A stretch of 64,000 bases of DNA, taken from the NCBI GenBank assembly GCA_965223235.1, contig CBDCVV010000019.1, positions 372,001 to 436,000 on the forward strand, written 5' to 3'. This DNA comes from UBA2589 sp965223235. Its GTDB lineage: Bacteria; Gemmatimonadota; Gemmatimonadetes; Longimicrobiales; Gaopeijiaceae. Positions 1 to 8,273 of this stretch are shown here, piece by piece. Numbering within the stretch: position 1 is the stretch's first letter; every line of letters starts with the position of its first letter. Both the position numbers and the translations under genes were made by a program. A model generated the notes under the pieces. That model saw only the letters and a list, made by a program, of their open reading frames with translations. It was not told the DNA's origin and did no database searches.

Positions 1-1728
1 GTCGTGTCAGACGGAGCGAGTAACGACGAGCGACCGATGGCCGAGGCGTTGCTCCCGCTGCAGGCGGAAGGTGTGCCGGTCTTCTCTGTGGGTGTCGGAG
101 ACGAGGTCATCGAGCCGGACATCGAACTAGGGCGTGTCGAACTCCCTCGTGAGATCCTGGCTGGCGCCCGGGTCGTGGTGGACGCGGTCATCACTCAGCA
201 CGGGTACGGACAGCGCTCGGTACCGATCATCGTCGAGGACGACGGGCAGATCCTTGCCGAAGAGATGGTCGAGCTCGGCCCCGACGGAGAACCGGTCGTC
301 GCTAGCGTCACCTTCGTGCTCGAGCGCGCCGGCTCGCAGCGAATCGACCTTCGCATCCCAATGCAGGAAGGCGAGCGGATCGAAGAGAACAACCGTCGGA
401 CCGCGTGGGTGGACGTCCAGGGGTCGCAGGAGAAGATCTTGTATCTGGAGGCCGAACCACGCTTCGAGTTGGGATTCATGAGGCGTGCCGTGAGCGACGA
501 CGAGAATCTCCAACTCGTCACGATGACTCGGACGGCCGAGGACAAGTTCTACCGCCAATCCGTGTCGGACTCGACGGAACTCCTCTTCGGATTTCCGGTC
601 GACCGCGAAGAACTGTATCGGTATCGCGCCCTCATCCTCGGCTCCGTGGAAGCTTCGTTCTTCACCCACGGCCAGCTCGAGATGATCGCCGACTTCGTCT
701 CCGAACGCGGCGGCGGCATCCTCTTTTTGGGAGGCAGAAACGCCTTCGCGGAAGGCGGGTGGAGAGGCACGCCGGTGGAAGAGGTCATGCCGGTCGTGCT
801 GGGTGACCCCCAGGGTGGGGCGAACGGATATTTTGAGGCGGTGAAGGTCTCACCCACTCCCGCCGGACTCGCCCACCCGGCGGTCAAGCTCGACGCAGAG
901 CCCGTGGAGCTCCGGGACCGGTGGGAGGCACTTCCTCCCCTGACCGTCGTCAACCCGATCTACGGTACCCGGCCCGGAGCAACGACGCTCCTCGAGGGAG
1001 CCTCACCCAACGTCGGAGACAACCAGGTCGTCTTGGCCTTTCAGCGGTACGGGCGGGGCACGTCGATCGCGATGACACCGCAAGACGTGTGGATGTGGCA
1101 GATGCACGCAGATGTTCCTCTGGAGGACCAAAGCCACGAGTCATTCTGGAAGCAAATGCTCCGTTGGCTCGTGGACGGGGTTCCAGATGCGGTCTCCGTG
1201 ACGACCGATCAGGAGCGGGTGGAGCCTGGGGCGTCCGTCCGACTCGTCGCATCCGTTGCGGACTCGGCGTACTTGGACGTCAACGATGCATCGGTCACCG
1301 CTCGGGTCACGAGCCCCTCCGGTGTCGTCGATGAGATCCCGGTGGAATGGACGGTCGAGGCCGACGGCGAGTACGCGGTTGATTTTCGACCCACCGAGTT
1401 GGGCGACTACGAGATCGAGCTCACCGCCGAACGCGATGGGGCGACGATCGGAACCGACGTCACCTATCTCCATGCAGCGCCGAGTCAGGACGAGTACTAC
1501 GAGGCCGGTCGCCGCACGGAGCTGCTGCGGCGGATCGCCCGTGAGACCGGGGGGCAGTTCTACACCCCCGAAACGGTGAGCACGCTACCGGAAGACATCT
1601 CGGTGACGGGAGCCGGCGTCACACTCACGGAGGAGCACGATCTCTGGGACATGCCGGCGCTCTTCTTACTACTCCTCGCACTCATGGGTGCGGAGTGGGG
1701 CTTCCGCAGGATCAGGGGTCTGGTATGA
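1..1728 (+). CDS. VWA / glutamine-amidotransferase-like membrane protein, 5' end missing
   Basis: The reading frame is open from the first base, so the gene starts upstream of the window; 575 residues are visible. The opening residues (VSDGASN, then a hydrophobic strand ending FSVGVG) look like the last third of a von Willebrand A domain. A class I glutamine-amidotransferase-like fold follows (about residues 140-390 of the visible part), then an Ig-like beta domain (about 400-500). One transmembrane helix near the end is followed by a basic tail. No amidotransferase catalytic triad is apparent, so this is probably a structural membrane protein. It overlaps the next gene by four bases (ATGA) and begins the cluster that runs to DUF4175. 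Large proteins of this build are usual companions of MoxR/DUF58 genes. Confidence 0.75.
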   Translation, partial: VVSDGASNDERPMAEALLPLQAEGVPVFSVGVGDEVIEPDIELGRVELPREILAGARVVVDAVITQHGYGQRSVPIIVEDDGQILAEEMVELGPDGEPVVASVTFVLERAGSQRIDLRIPMQEGERIEENNRRTAWVDVQGSQEKILYLEAEPRFELGFMRRAVSDDENLQLVTMTRTAEDKFYRQSVSDSTELLFGFPVDREELYRYRALILGSVEASFFTHGQLEMIADFVSERGGGILFLGGRNAFAEGGWRGTPVEEVMPVVLGDPQGGANGYFEAVKVSPTPAGLAHPAVKLDAEPVELRDRWEALPPLTVVNPIYGTRPGATTLLEGASPNVGDNQVVLAFQRYGRGTSIAMTPQDVWMWQMHADVPLEDQSHESFWKQMLRWLVDGVPDAVSVTTDQERVEPGASVRLVASVADSAYLDVNDASVTARVTSPSGVVDEIPVEWTVEADGEYAVDFRPTELGDYEIELTAERDGATIGTDVTYLHAAPSQDEYYEAGRRTELLRRIARETGGQFYTPETVSTLPEDISVTGAGVTLTEEHDLWDMPALFLLLLALMGAEWGFRRIRGLV

Positions 1729-2765
1729 CGAACGTGCACGGGTGGCGCCGACAGGTTGTACGCGCCTCGATCGGCTCCGCGGTCGCATTGCTGGCTTTCT
1801 CGTGGACGCCGGCGGTGCACGCCCAGGGACGAACCCATGCCGTCATCATCGTCGGGTTGGGTGGCGCCGAGGAGTACCGGACCGCGTTTCACGACCACGC
1901 CTCGCGTATTCGGTCGGCCCTCATCGACAAGCACGGAATCGCGGCCGCCGACGTCCACTACTTGGGTGAGCGCGTGGAAGTAGACCCAACGGCGATCGAC
2001 GCCCGGTCCACCCGCGCGAACGTACTTCAGACACTCGGCGAGATCGCGACGGCGGCCACTCCGATGGACCGACTCTTCGTCATGCTCATCGGACACGGAA
2101 CGTCGGACGGCCGCGAGGTGAAGTTCAACCTCCCCGGCCCCGACCTCACGCCAGGAGACTTCCAAGAGGGCCTCATCGGCTTCCCCACCCAGACGCTGGC
2201 CTTGGTCGCGACTGGCTCGGCGAGCGGAGGCTTCATCACTTCTCTGTCCGGCCCGAATCGAATCCTCGTCGCCGCCACCCGTACGGAGCGTCAGCTGAAC
2301 GCGACGGAGTTCGGAGGCTTCTTCGCCGATGCGATCGCGGGCGAGGACTCCGACATGGACCGCGACGAACGAGTGTCGCTCCTCGAGGCCTTTCTCTACA
2401 CCCGCCGCGAAGTCGAGCGACACTACGAAGGGAACAACGAGCTGCTGACCGAGACCGCCGTCCTGGACGACAACGGCGACGGCACGGCAAGCCACGATGC
2501 CGGCCTCGCCGGACCGGACGGCCCCCTCGCGGCCACCTTCCAATTTGGTGGGATTTCGGGCACGGCCGGCCAGGTACCGGACGACCCCGAGCTCGCGCGA
2601 CTCTACGAGGAGCGCGCCGCGATCCAGGCTCGTATCACCGAGCTTCGGACGCGCCGGGAGTCGATGACCGAAGACGACTTCCTCGATGCCCTGGAACCGT
2701 TCTTGGTCGAGCTCGCGCTGAAGAACCGTGAGATCCGGGCGGCCGAAGGGGGCGGGCCCGAATGA
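1725..2765 (+). CDS. Secreted caspase/legumain-fold protein without cysteine
   Basis: 346 residues. The ATG at 1725 overlaps the previous stop and is followed directly by a signal peptide (basic MTNVHGWRRQVVR, hydrophobic core, AHA-Q cleavage site); an in-frame ATG at 1695 lies inside the upstream gene and is rejected. The mature part resembles the caspase/legumain (clan CD) fold: strand THAVIIVGLGG, a later strand ending LIGHGTSDG that would carry the catalytic His-Gly, and a strand LALVATGSASGGF where clan CD enzymes carry the nucleophilic Cys. There is no cysteine anywhere in the protein, so it is probably an inactive member. The C-terminal 80 residues are helical and charged. It sits between a VWA protein and a metalloprotease gene. 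Confidence 0.6.
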   Translation: MTNVHGWRRQVVRASIGSAVALLAFSWTPAVHAQGRTHAVIIVGLGGAEEYRTAFHDHASRIRSALIDKHGIAAADVHYLGERVEVDPTAIDARSTRANVLQTLGEIATAATPMDRLFVMLIGHGTSDGREVKFNLPGPDLTPGDFQEGLIGFPTQTLALVATGSASGGFITSLSGPNRILVAATRTERQLNATEFGGFFADAIAGEDSDMDRDERVSLLEAFLYTRREVERHYEGNNELLTETAVLDDNGDGTASHDAGLAGPDGPLAATFQFGGISGTAGQVPDDPELARLYEERAAIQARITELRTRRESMTEDDFLDALEPFLVELALKNREIRAAEGGGPE

Positions 2766-5404
2766 GGCACGTGGCACTCCCCCGCGTCACGGCGATCCTC
2801 ACCGCGCTCCTGGTCGTGCCTGGCACGAGTACGGTCGCGTCAGCCCAGGAGTCCTCCGCGGCTCGCGGGTTGGAGGCCCTCCGCAGCGGATCGTACGACG
2901 AGGCGATCGCCTTATTGGACGACGCCGTAGGAGAGAACCCGGGGGAGCCCCAACGGCGTATCGATCTGATCGAGGCGCTCCTCGCTGTGGGCAGGTACGA
3001 GGATGCGATTTCTACGGCCGAGTCGGCTCCAGAGTCGGCCTCGGTCGCGAACGCCCGCGGCCTCGCTTACCTGAGCGTCGGACAGCTCGACCAAGCTTCG
3101 CAAGCCTTCCGTGAGGGAGTCGCACACGGCGGTCCTTACGCGTTGACTGCGGAGGTCAACCTCGCCGAGCTCTACTTCGAGCGAGGGGAAGTCGATGAGG
3201 CGATGCAACGCTTCGATCGCTTCATCGACGTATACAACGAAGCCGACGGCCAACTCTCCGCGACGGACCTCGTCGCCGTCGGTCGGGCGCTCCGCTACTT
3301 GGGCCGCACAGAATCCGTCCTCTTCCAGGATGCTCTCCGTGCGTTCACGGAGGCGCAGTCCAAAGCACCCCAGTGGGCGACGCCGGGGATTCACATTGGG
3401 AATCTCTTCCTCGAGAAGTACGACAGCCCGACCGCCAAGACCCACTTCGAAGCCGTGCTCGAGCGGAATCCCAACCATCCAGAAGCACTGCTCGGCCTCG
3501 CAAGGACGTTGATCTTCGACGGTGATCGGGCGTCGTCCGATGCGCTCGGACGAGTCCTTGATGTCAACGGTCAGCACGTCGGGGCTCGGAGCGCCATCGC
3601 GATGCGGATCCTCACGTCGGAGTCCGTCGCAGAGGCCCGAGCCCAAGCCGAAGAGGCGCTCGAGACCAACCCCAACTCGTTCGACGCGCTCGCAGCCCTG
3701 GGAGGGAGTTACCTACTCGCCGACGACACGCCCGGCTTCGATCGAGTTCGTGATCGTGTGCTTGCCCTCAATCCGGTGCACGCGCGCTTCGATGTCTCGC
3801 TCGCCGAGCTGTCGGTGCAGACACGCCGCTACCGGCAGGCTGTCGAGCGAGCTGCCGCCGCGGTCGCGCTCGACCCCCATGCGTGGACGGGGTGGGGTCT
3901 TCTAGGGATGAACCAGATGCGGATCGGGCTCATCGACGAAGGTCGAGAGAATCTCGAGCGAGCCTTTGACGGCGACCCGTACAACCCTTGGTTCAAGAAC
4001 AACCTCGACCTGCTCGACACCTTCGACCGCTACGAGTCTCACACTACGGACCGGTTCGAACTCTTCCTCCAATCGGACGAAGCCCCCCTCCTCGCCAACT
4101 ACCTCGGTCCCATCGCGGAAGAGGCGTACGACCGCCTCTCGACCCGGTACGGGATCGCACCCGAGACTCCGATCCGTGTGGAGCTCTTCCCCCGGCATGC
4201 CGACTTCTCAGTACGTACTCTGGGCGAGGCGGGCCTGGGCGCACTCGGCGTCAGCTTTGGGCCGGTCATCGTCATGGACTCGCCTTCGGCGCGGGAGCTA
4301 GGCGACTACAACTGGGCATCGGTCTTCTGGCACGAGCTCGCCCACACCTTCCACCTCGCCCTCTCGAACAACCGAGTTCCGCGGTGGTTCTCGGAAGGCC
4401 TTGCCGTTCACGACCAACGGGATGCACGCGAGGGTTGGGGACACCAACCCGAGGCATCGTTTCTTATCGCTCTACGAGACGGACGTTTGGAACCGTTCAG
4501 CACGCTGAATGACGGCTTCATGCGCCCCGACTACCCGCAGCAAGTCGTGCACTCGTACCTCCAGGCCTCTCTCGTCTTCCAGCTCATCGAAGACCAACAC
4601 GGCTTCGAGGTCATTCCGGCTATGCTCCGCGGATACCGCGACGGAGCGTCGACCGCCGACCTGGTCGAGCAGCATCTCGGAACGACGGTCGAAGCCTTCG
4701 ACGAAACGTTCGACGACTATCTCAGGGAGCGCTTCCGTGACCCGCTCGCGGGACTTGTGGAACTCGAGCGCCCTCCTGCGCCCAACGCCCCCCCGAGCGA
4801 GTGGGTGACGTACGCGCGCGCGCACCCCGGTAGCTTCCTCGCTCGACTCCGAGCAGGAATCTTCCTCTACGAGGAGGGGACTGTCGACGCGGCTGAGGAA
4901 CACCTGCGAGCCGCTCTTCGGATCTTCCCCGAGTACGGCGGGCCGGACAGTCCCTATTGGTACCTCGCGCTGATCCACGAAGGACGGGGAGAGATCGACC
5001 TCGCCATCGCCGCCCTACGCAGGCTCAATGCACTCTCGGAGTCGAACTACGACGCCTTGGTGAAGGAGGCCCGTCTCCTCTCGGATCAGGGGCTGGCGGA
5101 AGAGACGGCGACGACGCTCGACCGTGCGGTCCTCATCTGGCCCTATCAGTTCGATATCCATGAAGAGCTCGCCGAGCTTCACGGACGACTCGGCAACCAC
5201 GAACAAGCAGTGGTTGAACGCGGTGCGGTCGTGGCCCTCGCACCGGCCGACATGGCAACCGCGTACTACGAGCTGGCCCGCGCCCAAAGCGACGCGGGCG
5301 CCGCGGCGGGGGCTCGTCGCTCCGTAATGCGAGCGCTCGAGATCGCACCCAACTACGAAGATGCGCTCGAGCTCCTGCTCGAACTCCGAGGAGGCACCGA
5401 GTGA
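2762..5404 (+). CDS. Exported TPR protein with gluzincin metalloprotease domain
   Basis: 880 residues. A signal peptide ends near residue 30 (ASAQE). TPR-like helical repeats fill about residues 30-420. A zinc-protease domain follows, with HELAH (H524, E525, H528) and the downstream glutamate in WFSEGLA (E545), the layout of gluzincin / peptidase MA-like enzymes; all three zinc ligands and the catalytic Glu are present. A second set of TPR repeats covers about 660-870. The start codon overlaps the previous stop by four bases. The likely role is a periplasmic or surface peptidase whose TPR arms bind partner proteins; the substrate is unknown. Confidence 0.8.
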   Translation: MRHVALPRVTAILTALLVVPGTSTVASAQESSAARGLEALRSGSYDEAIALLDDAVGENPGEPQRRIDLIEALLAVGRYEDAISTAESAPESASVANARGLAYLSVGQLDQASQAFREGVAHGGPYALTAEVNLAELYFERGEVDEAMQRFDRFIDVYNEADGQLSATDLVAVGRALRYLGRTESVLFQDALRAFTEAQSKAPQWATPGIHIGNLFLEKYDSPTAKTHFEAVLERNPNHPEALLGLARTLIFDGDRASSDALGRVLDVNGQHVGARSAIAMRILTSESVAEARAQAEEALETNPNSFDALAALGGSYLLADDTPGFDRVRDRVLALNPVHARFDVSLAELSVQTRRYRQAVERAAAAVALDPHAWTGWGLLGMNQMRIGLIDEGRENLERAFDGDPYNPWFKNNLDLLDTFDRYESHTTDRFELFLQSDEAPLLANYLGPIAEEAYDRLSTRYGIAPETPIRVELFPRHADFSVRTLGEAGLGALGVSFGPVIVMDSPSARELGDYNWASVFWHELAHTFHLALSNNRVPRWFSEGLAVHDQRDAREGWGHQPEASFLIALRDGRLEPFSTLNDGFMRPDYPQQVVHSYLQASLVFQLIEDQHGFEVIPAMLRGYRDGASTADLVEQHLGTTVEAFDETFDDYLRERFRDPLAGLVELERPPAPNAPPSEWVTYARAHPGSFLARLRAGIFLYEEGTVDAAEEHLRAALRIFPEYGGPDSPYWYLALIHEGRGEIDLAIAALRRLNALSESNYDALVKEARLLSDQGLAEETATTLDRAVLIWPYQFDIHEELAELHGRLGNHEQAVVERGAVVALAPADMATAYYELARAQSDAGAAAGARRSVMRALEIAPNYEDALELLLELRGGTE

Positions 5405-6216
5405 TCGCGATACGACTCGGGCTCCTCGGCGTCGGAGGACTCACCCTCGCGCTCACCGGCACGCTCGTCCGCGAAGCCGTCGTCGACGCAGCGGCCGAAC
5501 CGCCGGAAAGACTCGAATCTTCGATCGCTGCCATGCAAGACCCCGGTCCGGCGTACGACAGTCGGTACCACTTCGTTCGGATGCAGTTTTCGTCAGGTGG
5601 ACGGGGCGGCTTCGGAGGCTTCGGACGGCGCGGGCGGGAACCGATGTGGGCTCACGACTGGCCGCGCGCGGAACGCAACTTCCTCGCCATCCTCTCGGAG
5701 ACGACAGGGGTCGACACCGACCGCCAAGCTGCGAACGTCCTCTCCTTCGCCGACGACGAGATCTTCAAGCACCCGATCTTGTACATGGTCGAGCCAGGGG
5801 GTTGGAATCCGACCGATGACGAGGTCGCCAACCTGAGGGCTCACCTCATGAAGGGCGGCTTCCTGATCGTCGACGACTTTCGGGGCTTCCGAGCCTACGA
5901 CAACCTCGTGTACCAGTTGGAACGAGCTCTCCCGGAACTCTCGGTGGTCGAACTGGATGGATCCGAAAGGATTTTCGACTCGTTCTTTCGCGTGAACCCG
6001 GACGACGTCATCCCGCCCTATGGCTTCGAGCGGCCGGTGTACTACGGGATCTACGAAGACAACGATCCGACGAAGCGGTTGATGGTCATCATCAACGCGA
6101 ACAACGACATCGCCGAGTACTGGGAGTACAGCGACCGCGGCTGGACGCAGATCGACCTAGCGAATGAAGCGTACAAGCTAGGTGTGAACTACGTGATCTA
6201 TGGGATGGTCCACTAG
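5401..6216 (+). CDS. DUF4159 domain-containing protein
   Basis: 271 residues, GTG start overlapping the previous stop (GTGA). The N-terminal hydrophobic stretch (about residues 4-22) may be a signal or anchor. A Gly/Arg/Phe-rich linker follows at about residues 62-78. The rest matches the DUF4159 family: a strand around HPILYMVEPGGW, then KGGFLIVDDFRG, the usual FLxxDD turn of this amidotransferase-like fold, and YxVNYVIYGMVH at the end. DUF4159 proteins are routinely encoded beside MoxR, DUF58 and BatA genes, as here. Their biochemical role is not established. Confidence 0.8.
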   Translation: MIAIRLGLLGVGGLTLALTGTLVREAVVDAAAEPPERLESSIAAMQDPGPAYDSRYHFVRMQFSSGGRGGFGGFGRRGREPMWAHDWPRAERNFLAILSETTGVDTDRQAANVLSFADDEIFKHPILYMVEPGGWNPTDDEVANLRAHLMKGGFLIVDDFRGFRAYDNLVYQLERALPELSVVELDGSERIFDSFFRVNPDDVIPPYGFERPVYYGIYEDNDPTKRLMVIINANNDIAEYWEYSDRGWTQIDLANEAYKLGVNYVIYGMVH

Positions 6217-6287
6217 TGGCGATCTACTACTAGTGGCCGACCATCGGCACACCTACGACGACAACCCTCGGGCGCGAGCCCGCACTC

Positions 6288-7346
6288 ATGATATGGAGCA
6301 CCGACTTGGCTGACGACGCGATCGGAACCGTGCGCCTGGACGACGCAGATGATGTCGCCCTCGCAGATCGATTGAAACACGGCCGCGAGCAGATGATCAG
6401 CGAGCTGCGCAAGCTGATCGTGGGGCAAGAAGAAGTCATCGATCAGGTCCTACTCTCACTCTTCGTCGGTGGGAACAGCCTCCTGATCGGAGTGCCCGGA
6501 CTCGCGAAGACTCTTCTGATCCACAGCATCGCCCAGGTTGTCGACCTGAAGTTCTCCCGCATCCAGTTCACCCCGGATCTGATGCCGTCGGACATCACCG
6601 GAACGGACATCATCCAGGAAGATGCGGAGAGCGGTCGACGCTCGATGGTTTTCGCGCCAGGTCCGGTCTTCGCGAACATCGTCCTCGCTGACGAGATCAA
6701 CCGTACCCCGCCCAAGACTCAAGCCGCGCTTCTCGAGGCGATGCAGGAGCACCGGGTCACCGTCCAGGGACGCACGTACGAGCTCGAGGAGCCGTTCTAT
6801 GTGTTCGCGACCCAGAACCCGATCGAGCTGGAGGGCACGTACCCGTTGCCGGAGGCCCAGCTCGACCGCTTCATGTTCGAGATCGCGATCGATCACCTCC
6901 CCGAGGAAGACGAGCTCGAGGTCATTCGCTCGACGACGGGCAATCTCAAACCTGAGTTCAGCCACGCGGTAACGGGTCCGGATCTCATCGCGTTCAAGGA
7001 GCTGGTCCGCCGGGTACCGGTGTCTGACTCGGTGCTCCGCTACGCAGTCGGTCTCGTCCGGATGACGCGTCCGAGCCCGAACGGGAGTTCTCCGGACTTT
7101 GTAAAGAAGTGGATCGCGTACGGCGCCTCACCGCGAGCCGCCCAGTACCTCGTCTTGGGTTCGAAGGCACGCGCGATCACACAGGGCCGATACCATGTCA
7201 CACTCGAAGACATCCAGGCCCTCGCCCAGCCGGTTCTCCGGCACCGGGTACTCACGAACTTCCACGCCGAATCCGAAGGCAAGACATCATCGGAACTCGT
7301 GAAGATGCTACTCGAGCACACGCCCGTCCCCTCGTCGGGAATGTAG
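6288..7346 (+). CDS. MoxR family AAA+ ATPase (module A)
   Basis: 352 residues. Walker A is GVPGLAKT (68-75), Walker B starts VLADE (132-136), and sensor 1 lies in the strand before TQNP (FVFATQNP-like). A lid domain follows. MoxR ATPases are hexameric chaperone-like motors that work with VWA-domain partners to mature or activate complexes. It is followed within ten bases by DUF58 and BatA-like genes, its usual partners. The 71 bp between the DUF4159 gene and this start could hold a separate promoter, but I see no convincing one. A second MoxR gene is at 45138. Confidence 0.92.
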   Translation: MIWSTDLADDAIGTVRLDDADDVALADRLKHGREQMISELRKLIVGQEEVIDQVLLSLFVGGNSLLIGVPGLAKTLLIHSIAQVVDLKFSRIQFTPDLMPSDITGTDIIQEDAESGRRSMVFAPGPVFANIVLADEINRTPPKTQAALLEAMQEHRVTVQGRTYELEEPFYVFATQNPIELEGTYPLPEAQLDRFMFEIAIDHLPEEDELEVIRSTTGNLKPEFSHAVTGPDLIAFKELVRRVPVSDSVLRYAVGLVRMTRPSPNGSSPDFVKKWIAYGASPRAAQYLVLGSKARAITQGRYHVTLEDIQALAQPVLRHRVLTNFHAESEGKTSSELVKMLLEHTPVPSSGM

Positions 7347-7355
7347 GGAGGGACC

Positions 7356-8273
7356 GTGGCTCAACGCGCTCGCACCTCGCTGGGAGGAGCACAATTTCTC
7401 GATCCGGCCGTCTTGGGTCGGATCAGCAACCTGGAATTGTTGGCGCGCACCGTGGTCGACGGCTTCCTGACCGGCTTGCACCGATCACCGTATCTCGGCT
7501 TCAGCATGGACTTCGCGGAGCACCGTCCCTACATGCCGGGAGACGACATCCGCCGGATCGACTGGCGGCTCTTCGCTCGTACCGATCGTCACTACATCAA
7601 GCTCTTCGAGGCGGACACGAACGCGAACTTCGCGGTTCTCTTGGACCTCTCCGCCTCGATGAGCTACGGGAGCCACTCCCTCGCGAAGCTGGACTATGCG
7701 AAGTACCTCGCGGCTTGTCTCTCGTACTTCTCGAGCAAGCAGCGCGACCGGGTCGGCTTCGTCTCTTTCGACCATGAGATCGTCGACTACGTCCCCCCGT
7801 CGATGAAGCACCTCGACACGATCCTCCACACACTCGATACGGCTACGGCCGGTCGACCAGGGAGCCTCGGCGCACCGCTCCTACAGGCAACCGAGATTCT
7901 GGGTCGCAAGGGAATCGTCGTAGTGATCTCGGACTTCTACGAAGAGCCAGAAGACGTGATCGCGGCGGTGGGACCGCTGCGTGCTCGAGGGCACGACGTC
8001 ATCGTCTTCCATGTCATGGACCCGTACGAATTGGACTTCCCCTTCGAGAACCCGTCGGGATTCGAAGACCTGGAAACGGGCGAGCAGATTCCTGTTATAC
8101 CGGGTAAGCTGCGTGACGACTACGTCGAGATGATCCGACACCATCTCGAGACGCTAGAGCGACGTTTCAGAGAGAATCGAATCGACTACACGCTTCTCGA
8201 CACATCTAAGCCGTTGGATACCGCGCTCTTCCAGTACCTGCTGGCGAGAGAGAAGATGAGTAAGGCGCGATGA
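7356..8273 (+). CDS. DUF58 domain-containing protein (module A)
   Basis: 305 residues, GTG start with a good ribosome site (GGGAGG) eight bases upstream. It carries the DUF58 signature YMPGDDIRRIDW (59-70). A VWA-like domain follows with DLSAS (97-101), which keeps the DxSxS metal-site pattern. No membrane segment is visible, so it is cytosolic. DUF58 proteins are taken to be adaptors between MoxR ATPases and VWA membrane partners. The stop overlaps the start of the next gene by four bases, implying translational coupling to the BatA-like protein. Confidence 0.9.
   Translation: MAQRARTSLGGAQFLDPAVLGRISNLELLARTVVDGFLTGLHRSPYLGFSMDFAEHRPYMPGDDIRRIDWRLFARTDRHYIKLFEADTNANFAVLLDLSASMSYGSHSLAKLDYAKYLAACLSYFSSKQRDRVGFVSFDHEIVDYVPPSMKHLDTILHTLDTATAGRPGSLGAPLLQATEILGRKGIVVVISDFYEEPEDVIAAVGPLRARGHDVIVFHVMDPYELDFPFENPSGFEDLETGEQIPVIPGKLRDDYVEMIRHHLETLERRFRENRIDYTLLDTSKPLDTALFQYLLAREKMSKAR

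Noticed and set aside
1560..2777. 405-codon antisense frame opposite the caspase-like gene
   Set aside because: High-GC third-position shadow; no ribosome site, Arg/Gly-rich and without domain signature, while the plus-strand frame has a signal peptide and overlapping start.
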